Source of the DNA: Novosphingobium endophyticum
GTDB lineage: Bacteria; Pseudomonadota; Alphaproteobacteria; Sphingomonadales; Sphingomonadaceae
Direction of reading: 5' to 3'
DNA length: 64,000 bases
Assembly (NCBI RefSeq): GCF_014640675.1
Contig: NZ_BMHK01000015.1
Coordinates: 1 to 64,000, forward strand
In this document: in pieces, positions 36,072 through 44,865 of the stretch
Layout: each line of letters starts with the position of its first letter
Position numbering within the stretch: position 1 is the first letter of the stretch
The notes under the pieces: model-generated
The model's input: only the letters and a program-made list of their open reading frames with translations
Database searches by the model: none
What the model was told of the DNA's origin: nothing
Made by a program: the position numbers and the translations under genes

Positions 36072-36686
36072 TTATTGGATTCCTGGCGAGAACAGGATCT
36101 TCAGGTAGGATCGCATGAGCAATACCTGCTGGGATGTGATGGATGATTCTCCCAGCGCGCGGGACATGATCAGGCCACCTTCGATAACCGCACTAACCAT
36201 GTCGGCAAGATGGTTCAGATCGACATCATCCTGCATCGGATAGACCTGGGCAATTGCTTCGAGCATGGATCGGAAACGTCGCCGCCAGCCCAGTACAGCG
36301 CGTGCGTTTGCATCACGCACCTTGCGGTCGAAAAGGCGATCCTGATACGCAGCGGTCGCCACGATACATCCGGGATGGCCGCCGGGCATATCGAGCAGTT
36401 CGGCCAGCAGCTTGAGCCCGATGAGCATCGTCTGCAAGGGATCGTCGCCCAGTTCGCGGGCTCGGTCGAACAAGGCATCGAAAAGCTTGTCCTCGATTTC
36501 GATGTGACGTTCGATCAGCGCATGGGCGAGCGCATTCTTGTCCCGAAAATGATAGAAAAAGCCACTCTTGGTGATCTCGGCGGCGGCCACAATCTCGTCT
36601 ATGGACGTCGCATCGAAGCCTTTCGTCAGGATTGCGGCCTGTGCGACATCCAGGATCTTCGTGCGGGTCTCGCTTCCGCGCGCCAC
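36072..36686 (-). CDS. TetR family regulator
   Basis: The 204-residue protein has the TetR helix-turn-helix near its start (ILTKGFDATSIDEIVAAAEI and KSGFFYHFRDKNALAHAL) and a C-terminal ligand domain including MPGGHPGCIVATAAYQD. The GTG at 36686 has GAGGGGAG upstream and starts the usual short arm; longer frames to 36851 run through the promoter. It is divergent from the homocysteine methyltransferase gene and probably represses it and itself through sites in between. Confidence 0.85.
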   Translation of the reverse strand: MARGSETRTKILDVAQAAILTKGFDATSIDEIVAAAEITKSGFFYHFRDKNALAHALIERHIEIEDKLFDALFDRARELGDDPLQTMLIGLKLLAELLDMPGGHPGCIVATAAYQDRLFDRKVRDANARAVLGWRRRFRSMLEAIAQVYPMQDDVDLNHLADMVSAVIEGGLIMSRALGESSITSQQVLLMRSYLKILFSPGIQ

Positions 36687-36713
36687 CGATACTCCCCTCA
36701 ATACTGAACCGGA

Positions 36714-36724
36714 GGTACAGTACC
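36714..36724. promoter_or_regulatory. GGTAC-A-GTACC palindrome, candidate TetR operator
   Basis: A perfect 11-bp palindrome lies 28 bases upstream of the TetR start. A further CCGTAC direct repeat is at about 36808-36823 in the same divergent gap. Placement is right for autorepression. Confidence 0.45.
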
Positions 36725-36898
36725 GCAAGTGTGGTTTTTGCCAACGCCTTGTTCCCATAGTCCCAGCTGAAATATCCAAGTAACTGAAAACAAAAGAGCA
36801 CAAATCCGTACGCAGCCGTACCACAAGACGGCTATCTCCCGGCTCGGCCACCTCTCCATAATCGGGTCAGCAAACAGCACCGCATGAGGAGACTTGTT

Positions 36899-37846
36899 GT
36901 GACCAAAGCAGAGAAGTTGCTCAACGCCGATCGCCCCTTCCTGACCGATGGCGGGCTGGAAACCTGGCTGTTCTTTCTGCAGGGTTTCGAAGCACCGGAA
37001 TTCGCAGCGATCACGCTGATGGACGATAATCGCGCAAGACAGGCAATGCGCAGCTATTTCGACGGCTTTCTGGCGATCGCCGAGGAAGCGCGTACCGGTT
37101 TCGTGCTTGATACCAACACATGGCGTGGCTGCATTGAATGGGCCCCCAAGCTGCGGCTGACTCCGGACGAGCTTCTTCGCCTGAGCAGCGAGGCAGTCAG
37201 GTTTGCGCAGTCGGTGCGTTCGCGATGGCAAGCCCGTGTGCCGGACATCCTGCTGAACGGCGTGATCGGCCCGGCAGGCGACGCGTATGCTCCGGAAAGG
37301 CTGCCAAGCGCGGACCAATCCATGGCCATGCACCTGCCGCAGATTCGCACGCTGGCACATGCGGGGGTGGACATGATCTCGGCGATTACGATGACGAATG
37401 TTGCTGAGGCCATCGGAATCGCGCGGGCCGCCCGGTTGCAAGATCTTCCCGTCGTCGTCTCCTTTACGGTGGAAACGGATGGACGACTGCCGAGCGGGGA
37501 TGCGCTCGGCGAAGCGATCCAAACCGTCGACGAAGCGACGGATTATGTGCCGGCCTACTACATGCTGAACTGTGCACATCCGGACCATTTCCGCGATGTC
37601 CTGGCAACGGGCGCAGGTTGGATGTCGCGCATCGGCGGACTGAGGGCCAATGCCTCTCGGTTGAGCCACGAGGCGCTCGACGCTTCAGAGACGCTCGATG
37701 AAGGCGATCCGGAGGAATTCGGCTTCCTGCACGGGCAGCTTGCCAGGCTGCTCCCGAACCTGCGCGTCGTCGGCGGGTGCTGCGGCACCGATCATCGTCA
37801 TGTTGGCTGCGTTTCGCGGCACCTGCTTCTGGAACGTGCCCATTGA
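36899..37846 (+). CDS. Homocysteine S-methyltransferase family protein
   Basis: The 315-residue protein has the zinc-site cysteines of the family: Cys in YMLNCAHPDHF and the pair in VGGCCGTDHRHV near the C-terminus. Such enzymes move a methyl group from S-methylmethionine or betaine to homocysteine. The GTG at 36899 follows GAGGAG at good distance; the ATG at 36884 overlaps that site. Control by the divergent TetR regulator is likely. Confidence 0.85.
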   Translation: MTKAEKLLNADRPFLTDGGLETWLFFLQGFEAPEFAAITLMDDNRARQAMRSYFDGFLAIAEEARTGFVLDTNTWRGCIEWAPKLRLTPDELLRLSSEAVRFAQSVRSRWQARVPDILLNGVIGPAGDAYAPERLPSADQSMAMHLPQIRTLAHAGVDMISAITMTNVAEAIGIARAARLQDLPVVVSFTVETDGRLPSGDALGEAIQTVDEATDYVPAYYMLNCAHPDHFRDVLATGAGWMSRIGGLRANASRLSHEALDASETLDEGDPEEFGFLHGQLARLLPNLRVVGGCCGTDHRHVGCVSRHLLLERAH

Positions 37847-38158
37847 CGACATGTCCACGTCGGCCGAAAATCCGTTCTGGAAAATCTACGGCAGTGCTAC
37901 CGCCGGACCATTCCTCATTTTGGACCTCACTCCGGTATCTCGGCTACTAAGTCGGCTTCGCACGGATCCGTTCGGAGCGCTGATATGCGCATTTTACCAA
38001 CTCCCCGGTCGTCTCCGGGAGTTGGTATGCCGTGTGAACGGTCAGCAGCTATCAGCGAGCGAGTTTGAGTCGGCGAATGACGCCGTCCTTGGCGTGCGCG
38101 CCACCAAGAGTGCCAGCTCTTGTATAGTTTTTAACCGGTCACGGTACATGGAACCGCT
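37847..38158. other. Intergenic region with one hairpin
   Basis: No gene is supported. At 37995-38027, TACCAACTCCCCGG pairs with CCGGGAGTTGGTA except for one extra C, around a 6-base loop. By position it could end the homocysteine methyltransferase message, although no T-run follows. Confidence 0.5.
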
Positions 38159-39508
38159 ATGGTTGCCAGAAAATGTACACTCAAAGGACCGTGGCACGAA
38201 TGCGTTGATGGCGCCCTCATCGGCGGCATCGGCTATACTGTGCTGGCGACAACGACCATCTTTCTGACGAGCGACGGCCGCAACCATGCAACCATGTGGC
38301 CTGCCGACGCTATCATTCTGGCGCTCCTCCTCAAGCATCCGAAGCAGCATTGGCCCTACATTTTGCTCGCCGGCTGGTGCGGCAATCTGGCTGCAAATAC
38401 CCTGACGCGCGGCTGGATGCCTGGACTGATTTTCTACGGCGGGATCAATATGGCGCAGACTTGGCTCGCCGCCTGGCTAATATCAAGAATCGACAAATCC
38501 GAGAGCGTGCTTGCCAATGCCGGCAGCACATTCCGATTCATTCTCTGCGCGGGCCTTGTCGCTCCGGTTTTCGGAGCAACGCTGGGATCGCTGGCGACCG
38601 AAGGCAATTATGGCGAAGCTTTCATCTCCTCTTTCGTCCGGTGGTATCTGAGCAATGCGTTGGGCTTTCTTATCCTGGCGCCGTTTATGCAAGCCGTGCT
38701 TGACGGCAGCTACGGCCGCTCCTTCAAGTCAAAAACGCCCATCGAGAAGCTCGAGACGCTCGGCTTGCACGGTCTTCATGGCCTGCTCACCTTCTTCGTC
38801 TTCGTCCAAGACAAACTTCCCTTACTCTTCCTCCCGATTTCTTCCCTCCTGCTGCTCGCCTTCAAGCTCGGTCGATCGGGGGCTATGGTGGGCGCCATGA
38901 CCGTAGCGCTCATCGGGGCGACGGCCATGTTCAGGGGCGATGGCCCTGTTGCTTTGGTACAGTATCCGCCCGATGTGCAGGAATTCTATTTCCAGTTCTA
39001 CCTGGCCGTGTTGCTTGCAACGGCGTTGCCGGTCGCGGCGATCGTTTCCTCTCGCAAGGAGACCCAGCAGCTCCTGGCAGAAAAGGAAGAGGCGCTGCGG
39101 CTCGTCATGGCCCATTCGCCCGAAGGCATGGTGAGTTTCGATCTTGCCGGCATATGCAGATGGGCAGATGGACCGCTCCAAAAATATCTCGGCCTTGCCC
39201 CGGCGGAAATTCTGGGACGATCGGTGGATGTCGTATCGCCGCTCGCGCATGACATTGCTTGCAAAATGCGCATTGCTGCCAGGACCGGCCATGCGCATCG
39301 TGGAACTTTTGAATTCTCGCCGATGCTGCGACCGGACATCGTACTTGAAGGTTCGATAGGCCTCCTGAAACGCAATGGCAGCATTGCCGGCACGGTCGTC
39401 ACGCTGCGGGACATTACCTCCCGTAAAACAAGCGAAGACAACAGGCTGTCGTCAAGGTCGTCCCCGATTATCTTACGGCCGGGTCTGCGAAAATCAGATT
39501 CTGAATGA
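38159..39508 (+). CDS. MASE1-PAS sensor protein without output domain
   Basis: Residues about 15-305 form a MASE1-type membrane sensor with eight or so helices (TMWPADAIILALLLKHP and NALGFLILAPFMQAVL are typical). A PAS domain follows (LVMAHSPEGMVSFDLAGICR to VVTLRDITSRK). In relatives a histidine kinase or GGDEF domain comes next; here the protein ends about 30 residues later in low-complexity sequence. Either the 3' part was lost or it signals through another protein. Confidence 0.75.
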   Translation: MVARKCTLKGPWHECVDGALIGGIGYTVLATTTIFLTSDGRNHATMWPADAIILALLLKHPKQHWPYILLAGWCGNLAANTLTRGWMPGLIFYGGINMAQTWLAAWLISRIDKSESVLANAGSTFRFILCAGLVAPVFGATLGSLATEGNYGEAFISSFVRWYLSNALGFLILAPFMQAVLDGSYGRSFKSKTPIEKLETLGLHGLHGLLTFFVFVQDKLPLLFLPISSLLLLAFKLGRSGAMVGAMTVALIGATAMFRGDGPVALVQYPPDVQEFYFQFYLAVLLATALPVAAIVSSRKETQQLLAEKEEALRLVMAHSPEGMVSFDLAGICRWADGPLQKYLGLAPAEILGRSVDVVSPLAHDIACKMRIAARTGHAHRGTFEFSPMLRPDIVLEGSIGLLKRNGSIAGTVVTLRDITSRKTSEDNRLSSRSSPIILRPGLRKSDSE

Positions 39509-39738
39509 ACAGTGGTTTCAGGAACGCGCGCGCAGCGAGGGAATGACCGCATTCTTGGCGGCTTTCCCCGCCTCCCGCCCGTCCCGAACATGCGGGCAGC
39601 GATCGAAACCCTCGGCGCCGGCTCAATATGGATCAGCCTCAGATTTGCTGCCGGGAACTGCGCTACAGCGGCGGCGTTGCATGTTCTCTGAGGAGTGGTC
39701 TGATGGACAGCCTGCAAAACGTAAAACCGCCGCTACCC

Positions 39739-40788
39739 GGCTTTGTTGCGCAAATCGGCTCGGGGTTAGCATTCGGGCTTTGGAGGTCGGGGTTTACCCT
39801 ACGCTCTGAGTTTCGGGCGTTCCGAGTGCAGTGAAGCGGTTGAGGATGGCGGCACGGATTTGCAGTTCAGCGACCTGGCGATCAAACTCTCGAGCCATGA
39901 CGCGTGCGCCCAACAGCTTGAAGCAATGCATCTTGGTCTCGGCGCGGCTGCGCTGGCAATAGCCGCTCCAGCGCTTCCAGATTGTCCTGCCGAGACGGCC
40001 GCTAGCACGAACGGTTTCATTGCGGGCTTGAACGCCAGGCGTGCTTTCGGGCCATGGCCGGGCGTTCCGGCGGGCGGGGATGACTGCACAGGCCTCGCGT
40101 GCGGCAATTGCGTCGTGGCAGGCCTTTGTATCGTAAGCTCCATCGGCGCTGACCGTGGCAATAGGCTGATCTTTGGAAATCTGCCCCAGCAGTTCAGGCG
40201 ACATGGGAGCATCTCCGACCCGGCTGCCGATAATCTCGATGGCGCGGATCTCGAGTGTCCGGGCATCGACACCAAGGTGGACCTTGCGCCACTGGCGGCG
40301 CTTGGAAGGGCCGTGTTTGCGCGCGCACCATTCTCCATCGCCCATCGCTTGATCCCCGTGCTGTCGACCAGCAGATGCAACGCTCCCGAACTGGGGCGGC
40401 ATGGAATTTCGACAAGCAGGGTCTTCTGCCTCCGGCTCAGCGTGCTGAAATCCGGCACCGGCCAATCGAGGCCTGCCATCTCCAGAACACTCGCAATCAT
40501 GCCCGTGGTCTGGCGCAAAGGCAGCTTGAACAGCGCTTTCAGCGTTAGGCAAACTTGGATCGCTGCATCCGAGAACACAGGCTGGCGCCCGCGCTTGCCG
40601 GTCGGCGGGGACAACCACTGCATCCCCGGATCAAACCAGATCCGAAGTGAGCCCCGCTTCGCCAACGCCGCATTGTAGGACTTCCAGTTCGTCGTGCGAT
40701 AACGTGCAGGGGGCGGCTTGCTCATCCCCCGCCCACTAACAGACTGGATTCATGTCCGGAATCCCTCAGAGATTTGCGCGACAAAGCC
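39739..40788 (-). mobile_element. IS5-type insertion sequence with 18-bp terminal repeats
   Basis: GGCTTTGTTGCGCAAATC at 39739-39756 and the inverse of GATTTGCGCGACAAAGCC at 40771-40788 match at 17 of 18 positions. Between them lies one transposase gene. The size, about 1050 bp, is normal for the IS5 family. I see no clear target duplication at the two ends, so neighbouring DNA may have been rearranged after insertion. Confidence 0.8.
39799..40725 (-). pseudogene. IS5-family transposase, frameshifted
   Basis: The first part, MSKPPPARYRTTNWKSYNAA to LLVDSTGIK, is the N-terminal half of an IS5-type DDE transposase. After the first catalytic Asp (DSTGIK) the frame is lost near 40345; the rest (GDGEWCARKHGPSKRRQWRK, VSADGAYDTKACHDAI) continues in the next frame to about 39800. 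The first frame stays open by chance because of the high GC. One missing base explains the break. Confidence 0.85.
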
Positions 40789-40987
40789 CAACCGATCCAG
40801 AAGATGACCTTCGGGCGGATGCCCAAGCCATGGGCCAGTTTCAACCTCGCAACCGGAGAATTCGTTACTGCCGATCGCGTACATGTCGGAAAAGCCGGCG
40901 CCGGGTAAATTCGTTGCTCCGATGGAGGTCTGGGTAACGCCCAAAGGCTGAAGGCTTCAGGCAACACAATACTGATGAGAACGAGTG

Positions 40988-41071
40988 CTGTGCCGGCTGA
41001 AGAGTTTCCGGGCGATGCTATCTCGGATGCCGGGCGGCCAAAGCAATACCTGCCAGATTTTGCTCACGCTT
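40988..41071 (-). repeat. 84-bp direct repeat, partner of 23445-23528
   Basis: It covers the last codons and 3' flank of the RNase H-like gene and matches 23445-23528 at 76 of 84 positions in the same orientation. The 17.5 kb between the two copies is cargo. Confidence 0.85.
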
Positions 41072-41413
41072 GATCCAGCGAATACGTGCTGGCGGCACCT
41101 TGGCCGCCAAGGACAGAAACGTGGCGGCGTGACTTCGCGCGGCGCCACCGCTTGTAAGGGTACAATTGGCCTGCGTAATCACTTCGAGCGCATCGCCAAT
41201 CAGTTCGATATCGGTCAGGCCCAGCGACTGCGACAGTTCCAGCGCGCGGATCAGTGCCAGCCATTCGGCATCGCTGCTTGTGCCAGGTCCCAGGTCATCG
41301 AACAGGTGCACGGCGCCGCGCACTACAACCGCTGCCTCCATGCGGCCGGGATTGGGGCGGCAGCCGCCATCGAAGAACACCTTCACCCTGCGCCGCGTCA
41401 CGACTGTTTCCAT
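41018..41413 (-). CDS. RNase H-like protein
   Basis: The 131-residue protein has the RNase HI fold pattern: KVFFDGGCRPNPGRMEAAVV with the first catalytic Asp, DAEWLALIRALELSQ with Glu, and IELIGDALEVITQ with the second Asp. The last motif, usually NxxADxLA, reads NLAGIALA, so the fourth acidic residue is replaced by Ile. It lies next to the relaxase gene and belongs to the mobile backbone. Activity is doubtful given the missing residue. Confidence 0.75.
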   Translation of the reverse strand: METVVTRRRVKVFFDGGCRPNPGRMEAAVVVRGAVHLFDDLGPGTSSDAEWLALIRALELSQSLGLTDIELIGDALEVITQANCTLTSGGAARSHAATFLSLAAKVPPARIRWIKREQNLAGIALAARHPR

Positions 41414-41505
41414 CCGCCCTGATCGGTTTCACCATTGTGGCCCTTTGACACGAAAGCGGCGGCCCATTCCAGGAACTCGAGCCAGCGCCGCGCTGGCCGC
41501 CAAAT

Positions 41506-43467
41506 TCACGAAATCTCCGGACCTTTCCGCCCCCGCCCGAAACGCCAGCTGATCCCGCTCTCGCGCAGGATGCCGCTGGCCTTCCGGCCGATCTGTTTCT
41601 CCATCACCGGCCGCCAGGGCACCAGCGTGAATTCCCGGGATTTCTCGATCAGCGCAAAACGCCCCGAGGCCATGTCGATCCGGCGTACCACCCTGCCCTC
41701 GATCCGCTCGCCGATCTTCGTCTCTACAAAGTCCTTGCCCGTATCACTGCACAGCCGGGCCGCTATGCGCAACAACTCACGGCGCTGAAGAATCGTCAAC
41801 GCGTTCGTCCGCAGCCTGATCCCCTCCCGCTCCATTTCCGCCAGATCCTGGTCGACCAGCCATTGCCGGCGGGCATCGAGCGCCTCGCGCAGCTCGCGCC
41901 CGAAGCCGGCATCGCGCACATGCATCCCCGAAGGCGCCGACAGCTCCTTGTCGAGCCACGTCGCGCCCTCGATCCCGGCCAACCGATCAACAGGCTCGGG
42001 GGAAACCAGTTCAACGATGACAGGCCGTTCACGAAGCAAGCGCTGTTCAAAGCGCTCGGCCTGATCGAGATGGTCGGCGGCAATCTGCCAGGTGCCGTCA
42101 GGATCGCGGACCACGCCAAGGCGCGCGCGGCGCATGGCTTCGAGCCGGCGCACATGCGTTTCGGCGAACGCCTGCGTCGCCGAACGGTCGTGGCGCAAGT
42201 GAAGCGCAATCGAATAGCGTCCATCGCTGGCTGCGGCGACGTCGGCGATGGCATGGTCTATCGCGCGCACCCGCGCCGCTGCGGGCGCGATCCGCACTGT
42301 CGCTCCCTCGGGCAGCGACTCGAGCGATCCTGCCCTGCCGATGTCCACGTAGTGCGAATGGCCGTCGATGCCATCGACCAGCAGGTAATGGCGATCGCGG
42401 TGCTCGTCGGCCAGCCCGCGGGTAATCACTTTTCCAACCAGCAGCCCGGAGCCGGGGCCGTATATCCGATGATCGCTTCGCGCCAGTTTTGCCCGGGTCA
42501 GTTCGCGCTGCATGAGGCGGATGATGTCCCCGCGCTCGCCCATGGTGCGCAGCGTGTCCTCGATTCCTGCGGCAAGCCGCCAGTTCCCGCCGCCAAGGTC
42601 CTCGGCGAGATCCATGCGCTTCAGCACCTGCAGCCGGCCCCTCTCGAGGGCGTGAAACAGGGGATCATTCGCATGCTGCGCAACAGCCCGCCCGGCGTCC
42701 ATTCGCGCGATGAGGCGCCGGTCGATCGCGGTCAGTCTTTCCTGCCCGACATCATGGCGCAATCGCTGCTCGATTTCGTGGGTTGTGCGAGGCCCCAGAT
42801 CGAGCGTTACCAGCTCCGCCGCGCGTTCACGCAGCCCGTGGCTGATGTACTCGCGTGCGATCACCAGATTCTGCCCGCGATCATCGACGCCGCGCAGCAC
42901 TACATGGCTGTGCGGATGACCGGTGTTGAAATGGTCGACCGCGATCCAGTCGAGCCGCGTTCCCAGGTCCTCTTCGACCTGGCTCATCAGCCGGCGGATG
43001 AAGGGTTTGAGATCCGGGTAGAGATCACCGTCCTCGGCCGAGACGATGAAGCGGAACTGGTGCCGGTCATCCCGGCTGCGTTCGAGGAACGCCTTTCCGT
43101 CGGCGTGATTGGTCTCGGCGCCATACAGCTCGCCGGGCGTGCCTTCGCGGGTAACGCCGTCACGCTGGAGATAACGGAGGTGCGCTTTCGCCGCTCCCAT
43201 GCTCCGGCCGCCGAGGCGTACGAGCCGCGTCTTCACGACCGTGCGGCGCGTACGAGAGGCGGCCAGCCCGTCGCGGCTGGAGAGTAGCCGGCCCAGCCCC
43301 GCGCCGCGGCCGATCCGGCTGCCGTCGAAACGCCGTGATCTGGCTGCGCCCTTGCCAGCATTGAGGCGGGCTGCAACCGCAACCCGGCTTGCATAGCTCG
43401 CCGGCCGCCTGGTCCCCGCGCCGCGCTGCCTGCCAAGGCGCAGTTCGAACTGGTCGTCATCGCTCAT
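41506..43467 (-). CDS. Relaxase with DUF3363 domain
   Basis: The 653-residue protein matches the relaxases found in sphingomonad trb-type elements. The nicking domain holds the metal-binding HPHSHVVLRG (His 184-188) and the long C-terminal part is DUF3363 (RLVRDGT-like segments, DHLDQAERFEQRLLRERPV). It nicks the element at oriT and leads the strand into TraG. Start ATG 43467 has AGGAG at good distance; the upstream frame to 43548 lacks one. No separate catalytic tyrosine could be assigned by eye. Confidence 0.88.
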   Translation of the reverse strand: MSDDDQFELRLGRQRGAGTRRPASYASRVAVAARLNAGKGAARSRRFDGSRIGRGAGLGRLLSSRDGLAASRTRRTVVKTRLVRLGGRSMGAAKAHLRYLQRDGVTREGTPGELYGAETNHADGKAFLERSRDDRHQFRFIVSAEDGDLYPDLKPFIRRLMSQVEEDLGTRLDWIAVDHFNTGHPHSHVVLRGVDDRGQNLVIAREYISHGLRERAAELVTLDLGPRTTHEIEQRLRHDVGQERLTAIDRRLIARMDAGRAVAQHANDPLFHALERGRLQVLKRMDLAEDLGGGNWRLAAGIEDTLRTMGERGDIIRLMQRELTRAKLARSDHRIYGPGSGLLVGKVITRGLADEHRDRHYLLVDGIDGHSHYVDIGRAGSLESLPEGATVRIAPAAARVRAIDHAIADVAAASDGRYSIALHLRHDRSATQAFAETHVRRLEAMRRARLGVVRDPDGTWQIAADHLDQAERFEQRLLRERPVIVELVSPEPVDRLAGIEGATWLDKELSAPSGMHVRDAGFGRELREALDARRQWLVDQDLAEMEREGIRLRTNALTILQRRELLRIAARLCSDTGKDFVETKIGERIEGRVVRRIDMASGRFALIEKSREFTLVPWRPVMEKQIGRKASGILRESGISWRFGRGRKGPEIS

Positions 43468-43679
43468 GGATTGCACTCCTGAAATGGGAGTCTCGCGACC
43501 GTCTCGCGCGAAGGCCCGGAATCTCGCGAAAAAGCGATGTGTAGACAAAGGCCTGACAGTGTCCGCGAGACACTGCCTCTATCTTGTTGTTGTCCGCCCT
43601 CTCCTGCCCCTTCACCACCCCCGACGGACAAAAAGAGAGAGCAGCGCCTGGCTGGCGCCGCTCCTCACTGCCGCAAACC

Positions 43680-44039
43680 TCAGCGCGCGTGCGCATAGGC
43701 CCGCTCAGCTGCCTGGCGCCGAGCGAAATCGCGCCGCGCGATCACGCCGTGCGGACTGCCTTCACCATCAACGATCAGCGTTGCGGCGAACCAGCACCTG
43801 CCCAGCCGCCCGCAAATGGCTATGCGTTCGAGTTCGATTTCATCGTCATCGGCGCCCGGATAGCTGCCCAGCCAGCGCTCCGAGCACCGTGCATCCCAGA
43901 GAAAATCGCATTCCTCGGCCTCGAGAAAGCGCTGTGCGAGCGCCTCACCCGCACCGTGGCCGAACTCGGTTTCAAGGCCTTGGACCAGCGCTGAAAGGAT
44001 TGTGTCCCGAACCTGCGTGATGCTGCTTTCAGTATGCAT
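43680..44039 (-). CDS. Hypothetical protein upstream of the relaxase
   Basis: The 119-residue protein (MHTESSITQVRDTILSALVQ...) has GGAG seven bases upstream of its ATG. It is acidic, helical at the start, with EECDFLWDARCSERWLGSYP in the middle. A gene of this size commonly lies between the transglycosylase and relaxase genes of these elements; its role is unknown. An accessory relaxosome protein is possible. Confidence 0.65.
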   Translation of the reverse strand: MHTESSITQVRDTILSALVQGLETEFGHGAGEALAQRFLEAEECDFLWDARCSERWLGSYPGADDDEIELERIAICGRLGRCWFAATLIVDGEGSPHGVIARRDFARRQAAERAYAHAR

Positions 44040-44049
44040 GAGATGCTCC

Positions 44050-44271
44050 TTCTTGATCGTTCCTGATGTCTGGAACGACCTGTCGGAGACGGGCGGCGGC
44101 ACGGCTGTCAGGGCCGCGCCGGCAAAGCCGGCGCGCCGCGAAGCGGACGTGGGGGGAACCGATTTGCGCAGCAAATTGGGGGGTACCCGCGGGCCTTGAT
44201 AGGCGCGCCGCCGCCCGTCATGCTGGGAATCGTCCGACGAGCCCTCCCTCCTCTCAGCCGTGCGGCGCGCT
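44050..44271. other. Intergenic region with inverted repeats, candidate oriT
   Basis: The gap between two transfer genes holds GCGCCGGC-AAA-GCCGGCGC (perfect 8-bp stem, about 44128-44146) and ATTTGC-GCA-GCAAAT at 44162-44176, followed by TGGGGGGTACCCG. Short inverted repeats before a G-rich stretch near the relaxase gene are what an origin of transfer would look like, but no nick consensus for this relaxase is known to me. Confidence 0.35.
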
Positions 44272-44865
44272 CTAATCGGCATCCGTCCTGACCGCGAAGA
44301 GGGGATCGACCGGCGGGGCCGCGTCCCCGTCGTTCGGACCGGGTGCGCGGTCGCGGCGCACGAGGAAAAGCGTTTGCGGCTCGGCTTCCCCAGCCCGGTC
44401 CGGGGCGACGCCCATGCCGGCAAGATAGGCTCTGGTTTCAGCGGGCAGAGGCCGCCCCGCCAGGTACTGCTCGTAGCGCGCGGGACCCGCGTTGTACGCG
44501 GCGAACAGACCGGGATAACCAAACCGGTCGTAAAGCTGGCGCAGGTAGAAGGTGCCGGCCATTATGTTGTCGCGCGGATCGTCGGGATCGCGGCCGAGGC
44601 CAAGCCGCGTACGCATGTCCGACCAGGTTCCGGGCATGAGCTGCATGAGACCGATGGCGCCCTTTGCGCTGCGGATCGGCCGGCCATCGAGGCGGGTGCG
44701 GCCACCGCTTTCCGCGCGCATGACGCGCTCGATCCAGTCTGCCGGCACGCCGAAGCGCTCTGAGGCTTCAGCAACGAGCGGGCGCCAGCGCCCGACTTCA
44801 TCGGCGCGAAGGGGCGTCGCCGCAAGCAGCAGCGCGGCTGCGACAACGCTCCTCAGCGCCTCCAC
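44272..44865 (-). CDS. Lytic transglycosylase of the transfer system
   Basis: The 197-residue protein has a signal peptide (VVAAALLLAATPLRA) and a goose-type lysozyme/SLT domain: MRAESGG with the catalytic Glu, SAKGAIGLMQLMPGTWSDM and YNAGPARYEQYL. It opens the peptidoglycan for the transfer channel. The GTG start overlaps the end of traF by 13 bases; the longer frame to 44985 is only a shadow of traF. Confidence 0.9.
   Translation of the reverse strand: MEALRSVVAAALLLAATPLRADEVGRWRPLVAEASERFGVPADWIERVMRAESGGRTRLDGRPIRSAKGAIGLMQLMPGTWSDMRTRLGLGRDPDDPRDNIMAGTFYLRQLYDRFGYPGLFAAYNAGPARYEQYLAGRPLPAETRAYLAGMGVAPDRAGEAEPQTLFLVRRDRAPGPNDGDAAPPVDPLFAVRTDAD

Noticed and set aside
39799-40725. Programmed frameshift in the IS5 transposase
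   Set aside because: There is no slippery A-run at the break, and the first frame does not end there but runs on by chance; a simple base loss is the better explanation.
40789-40970. Protein-like pieces (TFGRMPKPWASFNLATGEFV and FVAPMEVWVTPKG) in two frames
   Set aside because: They look like a decayed gene but are too short to assign to a family.
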